From the NCBI RefSeq assembly GCF_009177065.1, contig NZ_WEZF01000013.1, forward strand, positions 124,001-188,000: a DNA stretch of 64,000 bases. Reading direction: 5' to 3'. The stretch comes from Tautonia marina. GTDB lineage: Bacteria > Planctomycetota > Planctomycetia > Isosphaerales > Isosphaeraceae. The notes below the pieces were generated by a model that was not told the origin of the DNA, searched no databases, and was given only the letters and a program-made list of their open reading frames with translations. The position numbers were made by a program, and so were the translations under genes. Position 1 is the stretch's first letter. The number at the start of each line of letters is the position of its first letter. Shown one piece after another: positions 1 to 9,044 of this stretch.

Positions 1-359
1 GTGCCGGGAATCCCCTTGGCGATGACGGCGATCACCTGATCGGGCTGGTCGCCGTGTTTCCAATCATCGTCGGTCAGGTCGCCGGGGCCCGGCCCCGAAA
101 GCCCCTGAGCGATCGGCCCGTCTCCCCGCCCCGAGTTGCCGTGGCAGGACGAGCACCGCGACTCGAACAGCCGCTTCCCCTCGGCCACCACCCCTTCGGT
201 CGATCCTCCTCCACCTCCCGGCCCCGGCGGCATCAGCGATCGCCCCGCGATTGCCGCCACCACCAGCACCGCCACCACGGCCCCGGCAATCAGGAACCCT
301 CGCCCCCCCGCCGCAGAACCACCGCCCGGCATCGCATCAAGATCGTCGTCCACAATCAT
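1..359 (-). CDS. c-type cytochrome, membrane-anchored (3' end outside window)
   Basis: This reading frame enters from the left edge, so only about 119 N-terminal residues are visible. After a short acidic start (MIVDDDLDAMPGG) there is one hydrophobic helix, roughly residues 22-40 (FLIAGAVVAVLVVAAIAG). A Gly/Pro linker follows, then a class I cytochrome c start: EGKRLFESRCSSCHGN, with the CxxCH heme-attachment motif. The downstream GDGPIA and PGPGDLTDDDW stretches are typical of cytochromes c associated with respiratory or cytochrome oxidase modules. Inference: a periplasm-facing electron carrier tethered by its N-terminal helix. It lies about 60 bp downstream of the small Sm-like gene on the same strand, so the two may be cotranscribed. 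The partner complex would lie outside the window, and the axial Met ligand cannot be seen. Confidence 0.8.
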   Translation of the reverse strand, partial: MIVDDDLDAMPGGGSAAGGRGFLIAGAVVAVLVVAAIAGRSLMPPGPGGGGGSTEGVVAEGKRLFESRCSSCHGNSGRGDGPIAQGLSGPGPGDLTDDDWKHGDQPDQVIAVIAKGIPG

Positions 360-419
360 CTCCTCAGTCGTGAAATCGAACACACGTACACGCGATCGTG
401 TTTCAGCACAACCCCGCCG

Positions 420-701
420 TCATGCTTCGGAAACATCTTCCAGCAAGGTCAGGGCCACCACTTCATCGAGGCGGATCAGGACCCGAGCCCGGTTGCGGCG
501 GATGCCGAGCCGGGCGGTGTCGACGACGTAGATCTCGCGGGTCGATCGGCCGTCGCGGAGGTCGTGCAGGTCGGCGTCGCGGAGGTCGAGGAAGGCGGAG
601 TCGGCCTCGGCCAGGGTGCCGATGCAGACGAACGGCGAGGTCAGATCCACGACGACCGGGCGGCCGAGGTAATCGTCGAGCAAGGCAGAGCGGTCGGTCA
701 T
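420..701 (-). CDS. small LSm/Sm-like fold protein, conserved hypothetical
   Basis: A 93-residue cytoplasmic protein without signal peptide or membrane helix. The core LGRPVVVDL..FVCIGTL..ADSAFLDLRDADLHD resembles the Sm1-type strand order of small beta-barrel (LSm-like) proteins, in which a conserved G-x-L precedes an acidic strand pair. The second half (IYVVDTARLGIRRNRARVLI) carries a basic patch. This fold assignment comes from pattern only and is tentative. The start is the ATG preceded by AAGGA at about 8 nt. It sits just upstream of the cytochrome c gene on the same strand, and the promoter is probably shared with, or opposed to, the divergent secreted CxxCH gene across a 186-bp gap. The function is unknown. 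Confidence 0.7.
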   Translation of the reverse strand: MTDRSALLDDYLGRPVVVDLTSPFVCIGTLAEADSAFLDLRDADLHDLRDGRSTREIYVVDTARLGIRRNRARVLIRLDEVVALTLLEDVSEA

Positions 702-887
702 GGCGCGGGTCCTTCGGGCAGTCGATCGCGGTGGTCAGGGGGTTTGGTTGGCCTCGGAACGCGTCCGGCACGCAGGGGCGGTCCCGAGCCCTTGGAATCG
801 GCCGGATCGGCCCGTCGAGGGCGGGGTCCGGAACTGGGCTCGGCTCGCCTTGACGGATTTTAAGGGGGACGATAGGGTCCGGCCACC

Positions 888-2792
888 ATGTCCAACCATA
901 TCTCCTCCATCGTCGTCGGCCTGGGCGTCGCCGTGTCCGCGTTACCGATCGTGGCCGTGGCCGGGCCCCCGCCCGTCCCCTCGGCCGCGCAATCGGTCTC
1001 GGACGACGGCCTGCCCGCCGACCTGGCGCCGGCCGAGGGATCGCTCGCGGCGCCTCCGTCGTCCCTGGCTTCGCCCGAGGGGGAGGCCACGGCACCGTCT
1101 CGGACGGTGCTTCTGATGAAAGACGGCAACGTCAAGATCTTCGATGGACCCGCCACCGAGGATCGTCTCGACCACATTATTACCCTCGACATCGGCCAGA
1201 TCCGCATTCCGAAGGCCGAGGTCGAGCAACGCCTCGGTTCGCTCCGCGAGGCGTACGAGTACCAGCGCGACCACCTGCCCGACCGCGACCCGGACGAGAA
1301 CCTTCGTCTGGCTCGCTGGTGTCTGACCCACGGCATGCAGGCCGAGGCCGCCGAGCAGCTCCAGGCCCTGCTTACGTGGAGCCCCGACGACGTCACGGCC
1401 AAGAACATGCTTCGCAACCTGAGCATTGCCAGCCGCGACCAGGGGGCCCGCGATTCGGGGGTCGTCCGCACCGGAGCCAACGCCGGCCGGGGCGGTAACG
1501 AGCCGAGAGAGCTGGATGTCTCGGTCCTTGGGCAGCTTCGGGCCTTCAAGGGGCGGATTCCTCCTCCGGTCGTCTTCGACCTGCCCGAGCCGCTCGCCGT
1601 GCGCCGCTTCCAGGAGTACGGGCAGACGGTCCACCGCGTGCTTCAGGTCCGTTGCGCGAGCTGTCACGATGAAACCTCCGATCGCAACTTCCGGCTCATC
1701 CGGGCCCGCGATCCGAAGGACCTGACCAACGCGATGCTCGTTCGCACAAACCTTGACGCGACGCTCGGCCTGATCGACCGAACGAATCCGGGGCACAGCT
1801 TGCTGTTGATCAACGCGATCATGCCGCACGGCCCGGACCAGAAGGCAATCCTCACCAACCCGAACTCGCCCGAGTACCGGGCCATGTGGAGCTGGGTCGA
1901 ATCGCTCCGGCGAGACGCGACCCAGACCGCCCAGGCCGAGGCCCCCGCCCCCGACTCCCAGCTCGTTCCGACCGCCGCCCCCTCGCCGGCCGGATACCCG
2001 CAAGGCTACGGCCAGGGACAGGGACAGGTCATGCAGGCCAATCCCGGCTTCGGCGGCGGCTTTGCCACACAACGAAGCGGCCAGGTTCCGCCTCAGCAGG
2101 CGCCCTCTGCCGCACAGGCACCAGGCCCCTACCCGATTCCCGGAGCCCCGGGGACGACGCCGTACCCGAACGCCATCAATCAGCAGATCCAGATGGATGC
2201 CGTTCACCCGTCGGCCCCTGAGGATCTGAACTTCCAGACCGTCTCCCCCCTGCTCGGCTCGCCCGACTCGGCCTCGTTGATGATCAACGGCCGAACGGTG
2301 CAACCGCCCTCGGCCAGGCCGACCGCGCCGGCTCCCGGCACGATCGGTCCCGGAGGAGCAGCGGCCATCCCGCCTCCCGGAATCGTTCCGCCGGGTGGCG
2401 TGATGCCCCCGAATGCGGTCGGCAATTCGGGAATCACGCCCCCTCCCGGGTTCGTCTTGCCGCAGGGAGTCACAATTCCCGGCGTCAACGGCCCGGGGAC
2501 GACGACGGTCCCACCGGGGGCCTCGCGCGCGGCCCCGGCTCCCGGATCCGCTCCGGCTCCGGGAGGCGCCACGCCGGACGGAACCGTCACAACGCTGCCG
2601 GACGGGACACAGATCATCACGCAGGCCGACGGCTCGAAGATGATGCGTCTGCCCGACGGTGAGCTGGCCCCGATCATGGACAAGGCCGCCATCAACAACG
2701 CGTCGGGGGCCTCCCGAGGCGACTCGTCGTTGCAAATCGACCCTGCCCTGCTGGAGCGTCTCCAGCGGCGGCGGATGGGGAACGCCCCTTGA
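888..2792 (+). CDS. secreted planctomycete CxxCH protein with proline-rich tail
   Basis: 634 residues. The N-terminus is a signal peptide (hydrophobic to about residue 25, VAVAG). A conserved region at about 65-180 carries LARWCLTHGMQAEAAEQL, a TPR-like helix pair seen in many planctomycete secreted proteins. Residues 256-260 are CASCH, a single heme c attachment site, followed by a segment (RTNPGHSLLLINAIMPHG) like the cytochrome-like domains of planctomycete surface proteins. From about residue 350 the chain is low-complexity Pro/Gly/Ala/Gln and probably unstructured. Inference: an exported heme-binding protein; substrate and partner are unknown. No Shine-Dalgarno sits at normal distance from this ATG. 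A TTGACG-N17-TAGGGT promoter-like pair ends 10 nt before it, so a near-leaderless transcript is possible. A strong hairpin follows the stop. Confidence 0.85.
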   Translation: MSNHISSIVVGLGVAVSALPIVAVAGPPPVPSAAQSVSDDGLPADLAPAEGSLAAPPSSLASPEGEATAPSRTVLLMKDGNVKIFDGPATEDRLDHIITLDIGQIRIPKAEVEQRLGSLREAYEYQRDHLPDRDPDENLRLARWCLTHGMQAEAAEQLQALLTWSPDDVTAKNMLRNLSIASRDQGARDSGVVRTGANAGRGGNEPRELDVSVLGQLRAFKGRIPPPVVFDLPEPLAVRRFQEYGQTVHRVLQVRCASCHDETSDRNFRLIRARDPKDLTNAMLVRTNLDATLGLIDRTNPGHSLLLINAIMPHGPDQKAILTNPNSPEYRAMWSWVESLRRDATQTAQAEAPAPDSQLVPTAAPSPAGYPQGYGQGQGQVMQANPGFGGGFATQRSGQVPPQQAPSAAQAPGPYPIPGAPGTTPYPNAINQQIQMDAVHPSAPEDLNFQTVSPLLGSPDSASLMINGRTVQPPSARPTAPAPGTIGPGGAAAIPPPGIVPPGGVMPPNAVGNSGITPPPGFVLPQGVTIPGVNGPGTTTVPPGASRAAPAPGSAPAPGGATPDGTVTTLPDGTQIITQADGSKMMRLPDGELAPIMDKAAINNASGASRGDSSLQIDPALLERLQRRRMGNAP

Positions 2793-2831
2793 TTCCCTGC
2801 TGATCGTCCGGACGCCCGATTCACGAGCCAA

Positions 2832-2863
2832 GGGCCTGCCCTCCGAAGTCGGAAGGCAGGCCC
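2832..2863. terminator. bidirectional hairpin between convergent genes
   Basis: A perfect 9-bp stem GGGCCTGCC/GGCAGGCCC with a 14-nt loop lies between the stop codons of the convergent CxxCH protein and the small membrane protein. No T tract follows on either strand, so this is a structural inference. Confidence 0.6.
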
Positions 2864-2901
2864 TCAACCCATTAACACACAAGCACGTTTCGCCATTACG
2901 A

Positions 2902-3582
2902 TCAACCGAGAACCCACCGAGCGATGACGGCTCCGGCCGCCCCGGCCGAGGCGAGGGCGACGACCCGGAGGCGAGGGGTGTAGTAGCCTCGGGTTGCCTC
3001 GTCGGCCCGGATGTAGAGGGCGAGGATCGCCAGGCAGGTCAGGACGAAGCCGACGAGCCCACCGAGCAGGGTCAGGCGACGGACACCGACCTCGCGTCGG
3101 TAGACGTCGAGGAACGCCTCGCGATGGTCGGGGGAAAGCTCGGCCCGCACGGCGGCGACGTGGAGGACCTGGGGCAAGGCCGCCTCGGGATCGCCGGCCA
3201 GACTGAGGCCGAGGCGGTCGAGGTCGAGCACGATCGGCTCGACGTGCTGGTCGAGGATCAGGGCGTCCACCTGCTCCTCGGGCAAAGGCCAACCCTCGGG
3301 GATGTCGGGGGCAAGCCATTCGGCCACGGTCTGTTCGAGCAGGGTTCGGGCATCGCTCAGGGCGCGTTCCTCGCTGTACGAGCGGCGCCCCTTGGCCACG
3401 ATCAGGCCGCCGTCGGGCTCGAAGTCGCCCCGAGGGGTGACGGCCCCTTCGGAGAGATCGGCAAACCAGGAGGGGAGCGACACCGGCCGCACCTCGGCGC
3501 CAGGGGAGGGCCGGTCGGCCGAAGCCGGCAAGCCCGCGGCGAGGCCGAGGGCCAGGGCAATGCTCAGGGCGATCCGGTTCAT
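2902..3582 (-). CDS. secreted/membrane hypothetical protein, third gene of FHA-kinase unit
   Basis: 226 residues from the chosen ATG, which opens a clear signal peptide (MNRIALSIALALGLAAGLPASA). An upstream in-frame ATG would add about 108 residues before the signal peptide and was rejected. The mature part (about 30-165) is soluble and acidic, with no recognised domain. Two hydrophobic helices follow at the C-terminus (LLGGLVGFVLTCLAILALYI and VALASAGAAGAVIARWVL), so most of the protein is predicted outside the cytoplasm with the tail in the membrane. It lies 187 bp downstream of the membrane kinase gene on the same strand, suggesting a role linked to that kinase, for example as sensor or target. 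That is inference only. Confidence 0.75.
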   Translation of the reverse strand: MNRIALSIALALGLAAGLPASADRPSPGAEVRPVSLPSWFADLSEGAVTPRGDFEPDGGLIVAKGRRSYSEERALSDARTLLEQTVAEWLAPDIPEGWPLPEEQVDALILDQHVEPIVLDLDRLGLSLAGDPEAALPQVLHVAAVRAELSPDHREAFLDVYRREVGVRRLTLLGGLVGFVLTCLAILALYIRADEATRGYYTPRLRVVALASAGAAGAVIARWVLG

Positions 3583-3769
3583 CGTGAGACGGTCCTTACC
3601 TGTGCCGAAGGCGAGGGGCCGCGCTGGTCCCCAGCGTCGACTCGCCCCGGCCGAGAGGGCGGAGCAGTCCGCCCAGGTGATCATTCGCTCAGAAAGAAAT
3701 TCGCTTTCGAACGGCCAAGCTTGAGTCAAATCGGTCGATCGGGTGCGAATCGGCGGCCGGGAGAGGAGG

Positions 3770-5833
3770 TCAGGCCCGTCGGGCCGCGACGAACTGGGAG
3801 TAGCGGGCCGCCTCCTCGCTGCGGGGGCTGACCAGTTGCAGCACGATGGTGATGAGCATGACCGAGGCGACCCCCATCGCCACCGGAGCCGGCACGACCT
3901 GGGCAACGATGAACCCGAGCAAGCCGGTCCAGATCACCGGCCAGACCCGGAGCCGCCGGCGACGGTCGCGGGCGACCAGCTTCGACCACGGGCCGAGCGC
4001 GAAGACCAGGCCGAAGTAGAACAAGGGGCCGATGGCGGCGACCCGGGTCGCCGCCAGGCCGGTCAGGCCGGTCCAGAGGTCAACCGGGTCGCTCTCGGCG
4101 AATCGAACGAAGTTCCTGGGCAGGTCGAGGTTGGTCCAGTCGACGGCCGTCATCAGGACGGCGCCGACGGCCATGCCGATGGCCCCGAGCGTGAAACGAC
4201 GAGTGGCCGGGTCGATCGCTCGGCCTTCCCAGAACTTCGTCGGGATCAGCAAGCTCCAGGCGCCGAGCAACGAGGCCCCGACCAGAACCCCGGTTTGCCC
4301 GGCCAGGGTCGCGCCGTCCTTGCCGTCACTCATCAGGGCGACCAGGGGGATCGCCAGCAACAGGCAGACCGGCGCGGTGACGAGCATCGAGGTGGCGGCC
4401 TCGGCCACCCGGATCCGGGGGCTCGGCAAGGCGGGCGGCGTGATCGGGGTCGGCGTCGCCTGGCGACGGGCCATTGCCGGGTTTGACCGGGCGGGTCGAT
4501 CGCTCGGCCGTCTCGAAGCCAATCGGGAGGCCGGGGCCGGGGTCCGGCGGGCCTGGCGGCCAAACCGGGGGCGGAACCAGCCTCGACCGCGAAGCGGCCG
4601 GGGGGGCATCGTGTTCGGGCCGATGTAGAGGACCGAGTCTTCCTCGCCGATGTGCAGGACGTCCTCCTGCTCGCGCGGGGCCTGCGGATCGGGAGTGGGA
4701 ACCGGGACCGGTTCGGCCACGGGAATCGGCCCGGCGGGGCTCGATTTCCCCTCGCCGATGAAGCGCATGTCGGGGGCTTTCGGCGCGTCTTCGGGGACGA
4801 GCAGCTCGACGGCGTTCTGGGGTCGTCGGGTCGGGTCCTTGGCCAGGGCTCTCGTGACGATCGAGTGGTAAGGTTCGGGCAAGGGGGAGAGGTCGGGCCG
4901 GGAGGTCAGGTGCTTCATCAGGACTTCGTGGGGCGTCTCGCCGTCGAACGGGACGCGGCCGGTGAGCATCTCGAAGATGATGATGCCGATGGCGTAGATG
5001 TCGATCGGCTTCTGGTACTTGCCGGTCGAGATCTCGGGGGCCATGTAGTGGCAGGTGCCGACGCTGGCCGAGTGCCCGGCCTCGGCGGTGTTGGCGATGA
5101 ACTTCGAGAGGCCGTAGTCGCCGATCTTCACGACCCCCTCTTCGAGGAACAGGTTGGCCGGCTTGAGGTCTCGGTGGACGATGCCGTGGTCGTGCAGGTA
5201 CGAGACGCCGTCGACCAAGCCCTTGAGCCACATCCGGGCCTCGTGGATGGGAAGGCCGTCGGGATGCTGTTCGAGGATCTGGGCGAGGCTCGGGCCAGGG
5301 ACGTATTCCATGACGACGAAGGTGTCACCCTCGTCGGTGGTCTTCATGTCGAAGATGGTGATCAGGTGAGGGCTTTTGAGGTTCATGCACTGCTGGACAC
5401 CGCGTTTCTCGATCTCGACGTTGCGCAGCAGGAGCTTCAGGGCGACATCCTTGCCGGCGTCGGAGACGGCGTAGTAGACCTCGCCGAAGCCGCCTCGGCC
5501 GATGGCGCGCTTGATGGTGTAGCCGTCGAGCGGTCGGTCGCCCGAGCCGAAGAAGTAGCGTTCGCTCAGCCGGCCGTTCGATTGGGGGGAGCGATCGCGA
5601 TCGGGCATCGGAGGGGGCTCCACGGCGAGAGGCTCCGACCCGTCGGCATTCGGCCGAGGGACGTAGGCCGGCGTGTGGGCGATCGTCTCGGCCAGCGGCT
5701 CGCCGGATTTGGGTCGGGCCAGGGGGTTCATCGGAAAGAGACTCCGTCGGCGAGAGTTCGAATCGGGCTCAGCCGGTCGTGGTCGTGATTGCAGGGGCTT
5801 GGGCTTCGGGGCGATCAGGGGAGGCCCCATCAT
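3770..5833 (-). CDS. membrane Ser/Thr protein kinase (PknB/Hanks type)
   Basis: 687 residues. A Pro-rich N-terminal region of about 100 residues precedes a complete Hanks-type kinase domain at about 104-345: glycine loop GRGGFGEV (112-119), ATP-binding Lys133, catalytic loop HRDLKPAN (Asp222), metal-binding DYG (239-241) in place of the usual DFG, and APE (265-267). All catalytic residues are present, so activity is expected. A Pro-rich linker follows, then five or six hydrophobic helices fill about residues 455-670, anchoring it with the kinase in the cytoplasm. There is no PASTA or other extracellular sensor domain. The start is the first of two adjacent ATGs, preceded by TGGAG. The gene begins 27 bp after the FHA gene, and the FHA protein is the obvious candidate phospho-reader. 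Confidence 0.93.
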   Translation of the reverse strand: MMGPPLIAPKPKPLQSRPRPAEPDSNSRRRSLFPMNPLARPKSGEPLAETIAHTPAYVPRPNADGSEPLAVEPPPMPDRDRSPQSNGRLSERYFFGSGDRPLDGYTIKRAIGRGGFGEVYYAVSDAGKDVALKLLLRNVEIEKRGVQQCMNLKSPHLITIFDMKTTDEGDTFVVMEYVPGPSLAQILEQHPDGLPIHEARMWLKGLVDGVSYLHDHGIVHRDLKPANLFLEEGVVKIGDYGLSKFIANTAEAGHSASVGTCHYMAPEISTGKYQKPIDIYAIGIIIFEMLTGRVPFDGETPHEVLMKHLTSRPDLSPLPEPYHSIVTRALAKDPTRRPQNAVELLVPEDAPKAPDMRFIGEGKSSPAGPIPVAEPVPVPTPDPQAPREQEDVLHIGEEDSVLYIGPNTMPPRPLRGRGWFRPRFGRQARRTPAPASRLASRRPSDRPARSNPAMARRQATPTPITPPALPSPRIRVAEAATSMLVTAPVCLLLAIPLVALMSDGKDGATLAGQTGVLVGASLLGAWSLLIPTKFWEGRAIDPATRRFTLGAIGMAVGAVLMTAVDWTNLDLPRNFVRFAESDPVDLWTGLTGLAATRVAAIGPLFYFGLVFALGPWSKLVARDRRRRLRVWPVIWTGLLGFIVAQVVPAPVAMGVASVMLITIVLQLVSPRSEEAARYSQFVAARRA

Positions 5834-5860
5834 CGGACGAACTCCAGGATACCGTATGGA

Positions 5861-7381
5861 TCAGACACTCGCCGCAGTTCGGGGTTCAAGGGGTTCGAGG
5901 CTGAAGGAGAAGCCCTCTCCCTTGACGGCCGAGCTGGTGGTCAAGGGGGCTCGGGAGAGCGCCGGGGAGCCGTCCACCTCGAAGCTGCCGGGGCATCGGC
6001 ACCAGAGGGTGTCGGCCTGGCGGAACAGGACGATCGGCTGGTCGAGTTTCGGGGCGGCGATGTGGCATTGCCGGGTCGGCCCGATCAGGCAGGACTGGGC
6101 CATGAGCAAGACACCGTCGATGGCCATCGGCGGGCGATGGCGGCTCATGAGACGCAGGGTCGCGGTGGCGCTGATGGGGCTCGGCCGTCGGAATTCGAGT
6201 TCGACGTTGGCTCCGAGGCGGATCAGGTCGCCATCCCGCAAGGGAGCCGAGTCGATCGCCCGGCCGTTGACGAAGGTCGGTTGCAGGGCTCGAAGGGTGT
6301 AGTGTTCACCGTCCCGAACAACGACGGCATGGCGTCGGGCCAGGTCGGCCAGCAAGGGGAGGTCGGCGGTGCTGTCGGGCCCGGCGCGACCGATCGTGAT
6401 TTCGTCGTCGAGGCAAACCAGATAGCCGCCGATCACATCGGCCCAGAGCAAGAGCCGGCCATGAGGTCCGCCATGACGCGACGGGGTCCGCCCGGCTTCC
6501 GTGGTGGCAGTGGCCGCGGGAGCGGGACTTGCCGGCGAAGGATCGGTGAGGGTGCGATCGTCGAGGAAGCGGATCTCGGCGGTTCGGGCCCCCTTGACCG
6601 TCGAGCCGCGTTGCGGCAAGGTCGGCACGCGGGGACCGATCGCGCCGATCTGCTGCCAGGCCCGGCTGCGAGCCTGTCGGGCGGCGGGATGATCGGGGAC
6701 GGTCTGGAGCAGGTCCTCGGCGGCGGCGAGGATGGCCGGCCACTGATCGGGCGAATCGGCCAGGGTGCGGTAGAAGCGATCGGCCTTGGCCGAGGCGGCC
6801 TGCTGGCGCGTTTCCAGCTCGCGACGGTACGAGCCGAGGGCCGATCGGGCGTCGTCACCAGCCAGGTGATCGGCGCGATCGAGCAGCTCGAAGGCCAGGC
6901 CGAACTCGCCGCGACGGGCCTCGGTTCGGGCCACTTTCCAGGCCTCGGCGGCCTCTCGGAGCCGGCGGAGGGTGGGGCTGTTGAGCTTGTGATCGGCCAG
7001 GGCGGCCAGGCGCTCCACCACCCGGTCGGGGGCGCCGGTGGCCAGGTCGGTTCGCAGGTCGTCGGCCAGGCGATCGGCCAGCTTCGACCGGCGGGAGGCG
7101 AGCAGATCGGGAGCCGCGCCGAAGGATTCGGCCGAAGCGAGGTCGGCCAGAGCGCCTTCGAGGTCGTCGGCCTCGGCGCGTCGAGCGGCGCGATGGACGA
7201 GTTCTCTGGCCCACTTGCCGCGAAGCACGACGGCCTGCCGGTACTCGGCGACATCGGCCCGGGAGGCCAGCGCGAGCGCCTCGTCGAGCCGCCCGGCCCG
7301 GGCCGACTCCTCCGCCTGCTTCAAGACGACTCGCCAATGTCCCAACATGGTGGAGTTGCCGCCCTGGTTGACGTTGCCCAT
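5861..7381 (-). CDS. FHA domain protein with N-terminal helical repeats
   Basis: 506 residues, no signal peptide. The N-terminal 250 residues are Ala/Arg/Glu-rich helices resembling TPR-like or coiled repeats. An FHA domain lies at about 318-398: ITIGRAG (GR 331-332), LARRHA (348-352, where the usual phospho-contact is SRxH), and VNGRAI (NG 372-373). The C-terminal 100 residues look like a second, degenerate FHA-like or beta-rich module (CLIGPTRQCHI). FHA domains bind phosphothreonine, and with the kinase gene 27 bp downstream this is probably the kinase's cytoplasmic partner or substrate (inference). It is first in its unit, and the gene-free stretch upstream presumably carries the promoter. 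An internal ATG at residue 12 is an alternative start. Confidence 0.88.
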   Translation of the reverse strand: MGNVNQGGNSTMLGHWRVVLKQAEESARAGRLDEALALASRADVAEYRQAVVLRGKWARELVHRAARRAEADDLEGALADLASAESFGAAPDLLASRRSKLADRLADDLRTDLATGAPDRVVERLAALADHKLNSPTLRRLREAAEAWKVARTEARRGEFGLAFELLDRADHLAGDDARSALGSYRRELETRQQAASAKADRFYRTLADSPDQWPAILAAAEDLLQTVPDHPAARQARSRAWQQIGAIGPRVPTLPQRGSTVKGARTAEIRFLDDRTLTDPSPASPAPAATATTEAGRTPSRHGGPHGRLLLWADVIGGYLVCLDDEITIGRAGPDSTADLPLLADLARRHAVVVRDGEHYTLRALQPTFVNGRAIDSAPLRDGDLIRLGANVELEFRRPSPISATATLRLMSRHRPPMAIDGVLLMAQSCLIGPTRQCHIAAPKLDQPIVLFRQADTLWCRCPGSFEVDGSPALSRAPLTTSSAVKGEGFSFSLEPLEPRTAASV

Positions 7382-7971
7382 GGGGGTGTCCTGTTCGCCT
7401 GCCTCGCCCCTTTGACCAGCCCTGGCCGACCATTTGACCGATTCTGCCCTGCCCTACCCGTTGCGTCGGTCACCGAGTCGGTCGAGGGGTTGGCCTGGAT
7501 TCCGGCTCGGTCGGTTCAGGGGGGAGGAGGTCTCGATCGTCGCGTCGGCCGCCGGCCGCATGCTCGGAACACTCCACGATCCGTCATTCACGAAGGAACG
7601 TCCAGGATCGAGGACCGGGCCGAGCGGGAGGCCCGAGTGATGCCCGTGTCGGGTCGCGTCTGCTCGTGTCTCCTCGGGGGGTTATTCGTCGGCTCGACCA
7701 ATCAATTGGGAGGAATACCGAGGTTTCTCTTTGTGACATGGCCCGGATTGGACGGTCAAGAGGCCAGCCAATCGCGGGCCAGACCAGGACCGACTCGAAT
7801 CGAGGCCGAGCACGGTCGGCCGCTCTGGCCCGACAAACGGCGGAAGCCCGAGCCCGCGTCCCCATCCGGAAAGTTCCGGAGGAAACGCGGGCCGGGCCAT
7901 TGCGATCGCCGAAGCAAAGGGCCGATCCGGGCGACCCCGGATCGGCGAGCGAGCGGTCCGAGACTCAAGGC
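7382..7971. other. 590-bp intergenic region upstream of FHA-kinase unit
   Basis: No convincing gene: the short frames here lack a ribosome site and family-like sequence. It should hold the promoter of the FHA-kinase unit. It also holds the terminator hairpin of the coiled-coil gene at its right end. Confidence 0.5.
7921..7946 (-). terminator. hairpin terminator after coiled-coil gene
   Basis: A perfect 11-bp stem GCCGATCCGGG/CCCGGATCGGC with a 4-nt loop lies 26 bp past the stop codon of the minus-strand coiled-coil gene, followed on that strand by CCTTTG. Confidence 0.65.
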
Positions 7972-8784
7972 TCAGGTGGCCGGGGTCGGCTCGGGGGTCG
8001 GGGTGAGGTTCAAGCCTTCGAGGGCCGATTCGACCTCGGAGGAGATGTCCCGATCCGGGGCGACCTCAACCTTCACGCCTTGCTCGATGTATCGCCCTTC
8101 CAGCTCGGCCTTGCGGGCCATGATCTCGAGCTGCTTGTCCAGTTCGGCGATCGTCTTCTTGGCCTGGGACAAGGGGGTCGTGTCGAAGGTGAACTCGTTG
8201 CTCGCCTGCTCGGCCTTGATCTGGGCCAGGCGGCTCTCGATGGCCTCGATCTTGACCATCAGGTCCTTCTTCTGGGCGGTCATCTCGTCGAGGGCTCGCT
8301 GGATGGCGAAGGTCCGCTCGACCTTGGCCTTGAGCGTCTCTTCAAGGCTGTTGACCGTGTCCTGGGTTCGGTTGAAGGTGTCGAGGCGGCGGGCCAGGTC
8401 GGCCTTGACCTCCTCGGCGGTGTAGGTGACGCCGCTGGTCAGTTGCAGACGACCCTGATCGAGCCCCTCCTTCAGGGCGAGCATTTCCTTGCCCTGGGTC
8501 TGGAGGTTGTCCTTGGCCACCTGGATCTCTTGTTTCAGGGCGTCAACCTCGACCTGGGCACGAGCCAGCGACTCGATGCTCTCCAGAATCGCCGGCTCCA
8601 GCGCGGTGACCTGCTGGCGGGCCTCGTCAATCTTGTACTCGATGGGCACCTGCGACTGCGCCAGCGCCCGGGCCTGTTCGACGGCCGTCCGGGCATGGTA
8701 CTTCGCCGAGGTCCCGAACAGGAGCCCCAGCACCGCCACGCCCAGGCCAGCCCCGACGACCGCCTTCTTGACCGTCTTGCACAT
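7972..8784 (-). CDS. membrane-anchored coiled-coil protein, hypothetical
   Basis: 270 residues. A short basic N-terminus (MCKTVKKAV) is followed by one hydrophobic helix at about residues 8-25 (VGAGLGVAVLGLLFG). From about 35 to 235 it is almost entirely heptad-like Leu/Glu/Lys/Gln, for example LKQEIQVAKDNLQTQGKEM, predicted to be a long coiled coil. The tail is acidic and ends in a PTPEPTPAT linker. The shape (anchor plus rod) suggests an envelope spacer or a membrane-scaffolding protein, but no family with known function is recognised. It is a single-gene unit with its own terminator and an upstream gap of 260 bp. Confidence 0.8.
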   Translation of the reverse strand: MCKTVKKAVVGAGLGVAVLGLLFGTSAKYHARTAVEQARALAQSQVPIEYKIDEARQQVTALEPAILESIESLARAQVEVDALKQEIQVAKDNLQTQGKEMLALKEGLDQGRLQLTSGVTYTAEEVKADLARRLDTFNRTQDTVNSLEETLKAKVERTFAIQRALDEMTAQKKDLMVKIEAIESRLAQIKAEQASNEFTFDTTPLSQAKKTIAELDKQLEIMARKAELEGRYIEQGVKVEVAPDRDISSEVESALEGLNLTPTPEPTPAT

Positions 8785-9044
8785 CTTCGTTACTCCTCGT
8801 AGATTCCCGAAACTTCGCTTCGGCGTTCGCTCAAATGTCGAGTGATTCGGCCGTTTGGCCCGGTTGGTTCTGGCCAGGAGGCCGGATGATTCCGGGTGGA
8901 ATCGGCCGCTCTACCAGGAATTCGGGCCTCAGCTCCGATTATTCGGGAATTCCGCGCTGGAGTGCCACGATTGGGCTGAGAAGAGGATCGCTCGATCACC
9001 CTGAAGAGGGAGCGAGGCGACCAAGACAGAGATTGAGTGGAGCT

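Noticed and set aside
942-2882. Minus-strand frame of 646 codons
   Set aside because: Antisense of the secreted CxxCH protein. Arg/Gly-rich composition, no motif.
5750-5775. GTTCGAATC tRNA T-loop-like string
   Set aside because: It lies inside the kinase coding sequence and no cloverleaf arms can be built around it.
5789-8425. Long plus-strand frame of 878 codons
   Set aside because: It runs opposite the FHA, kinase and coiled-coil genes. High GC at third positions opens antisense frames, and the sequence is Gly/Gln/Arg-rich without family features.
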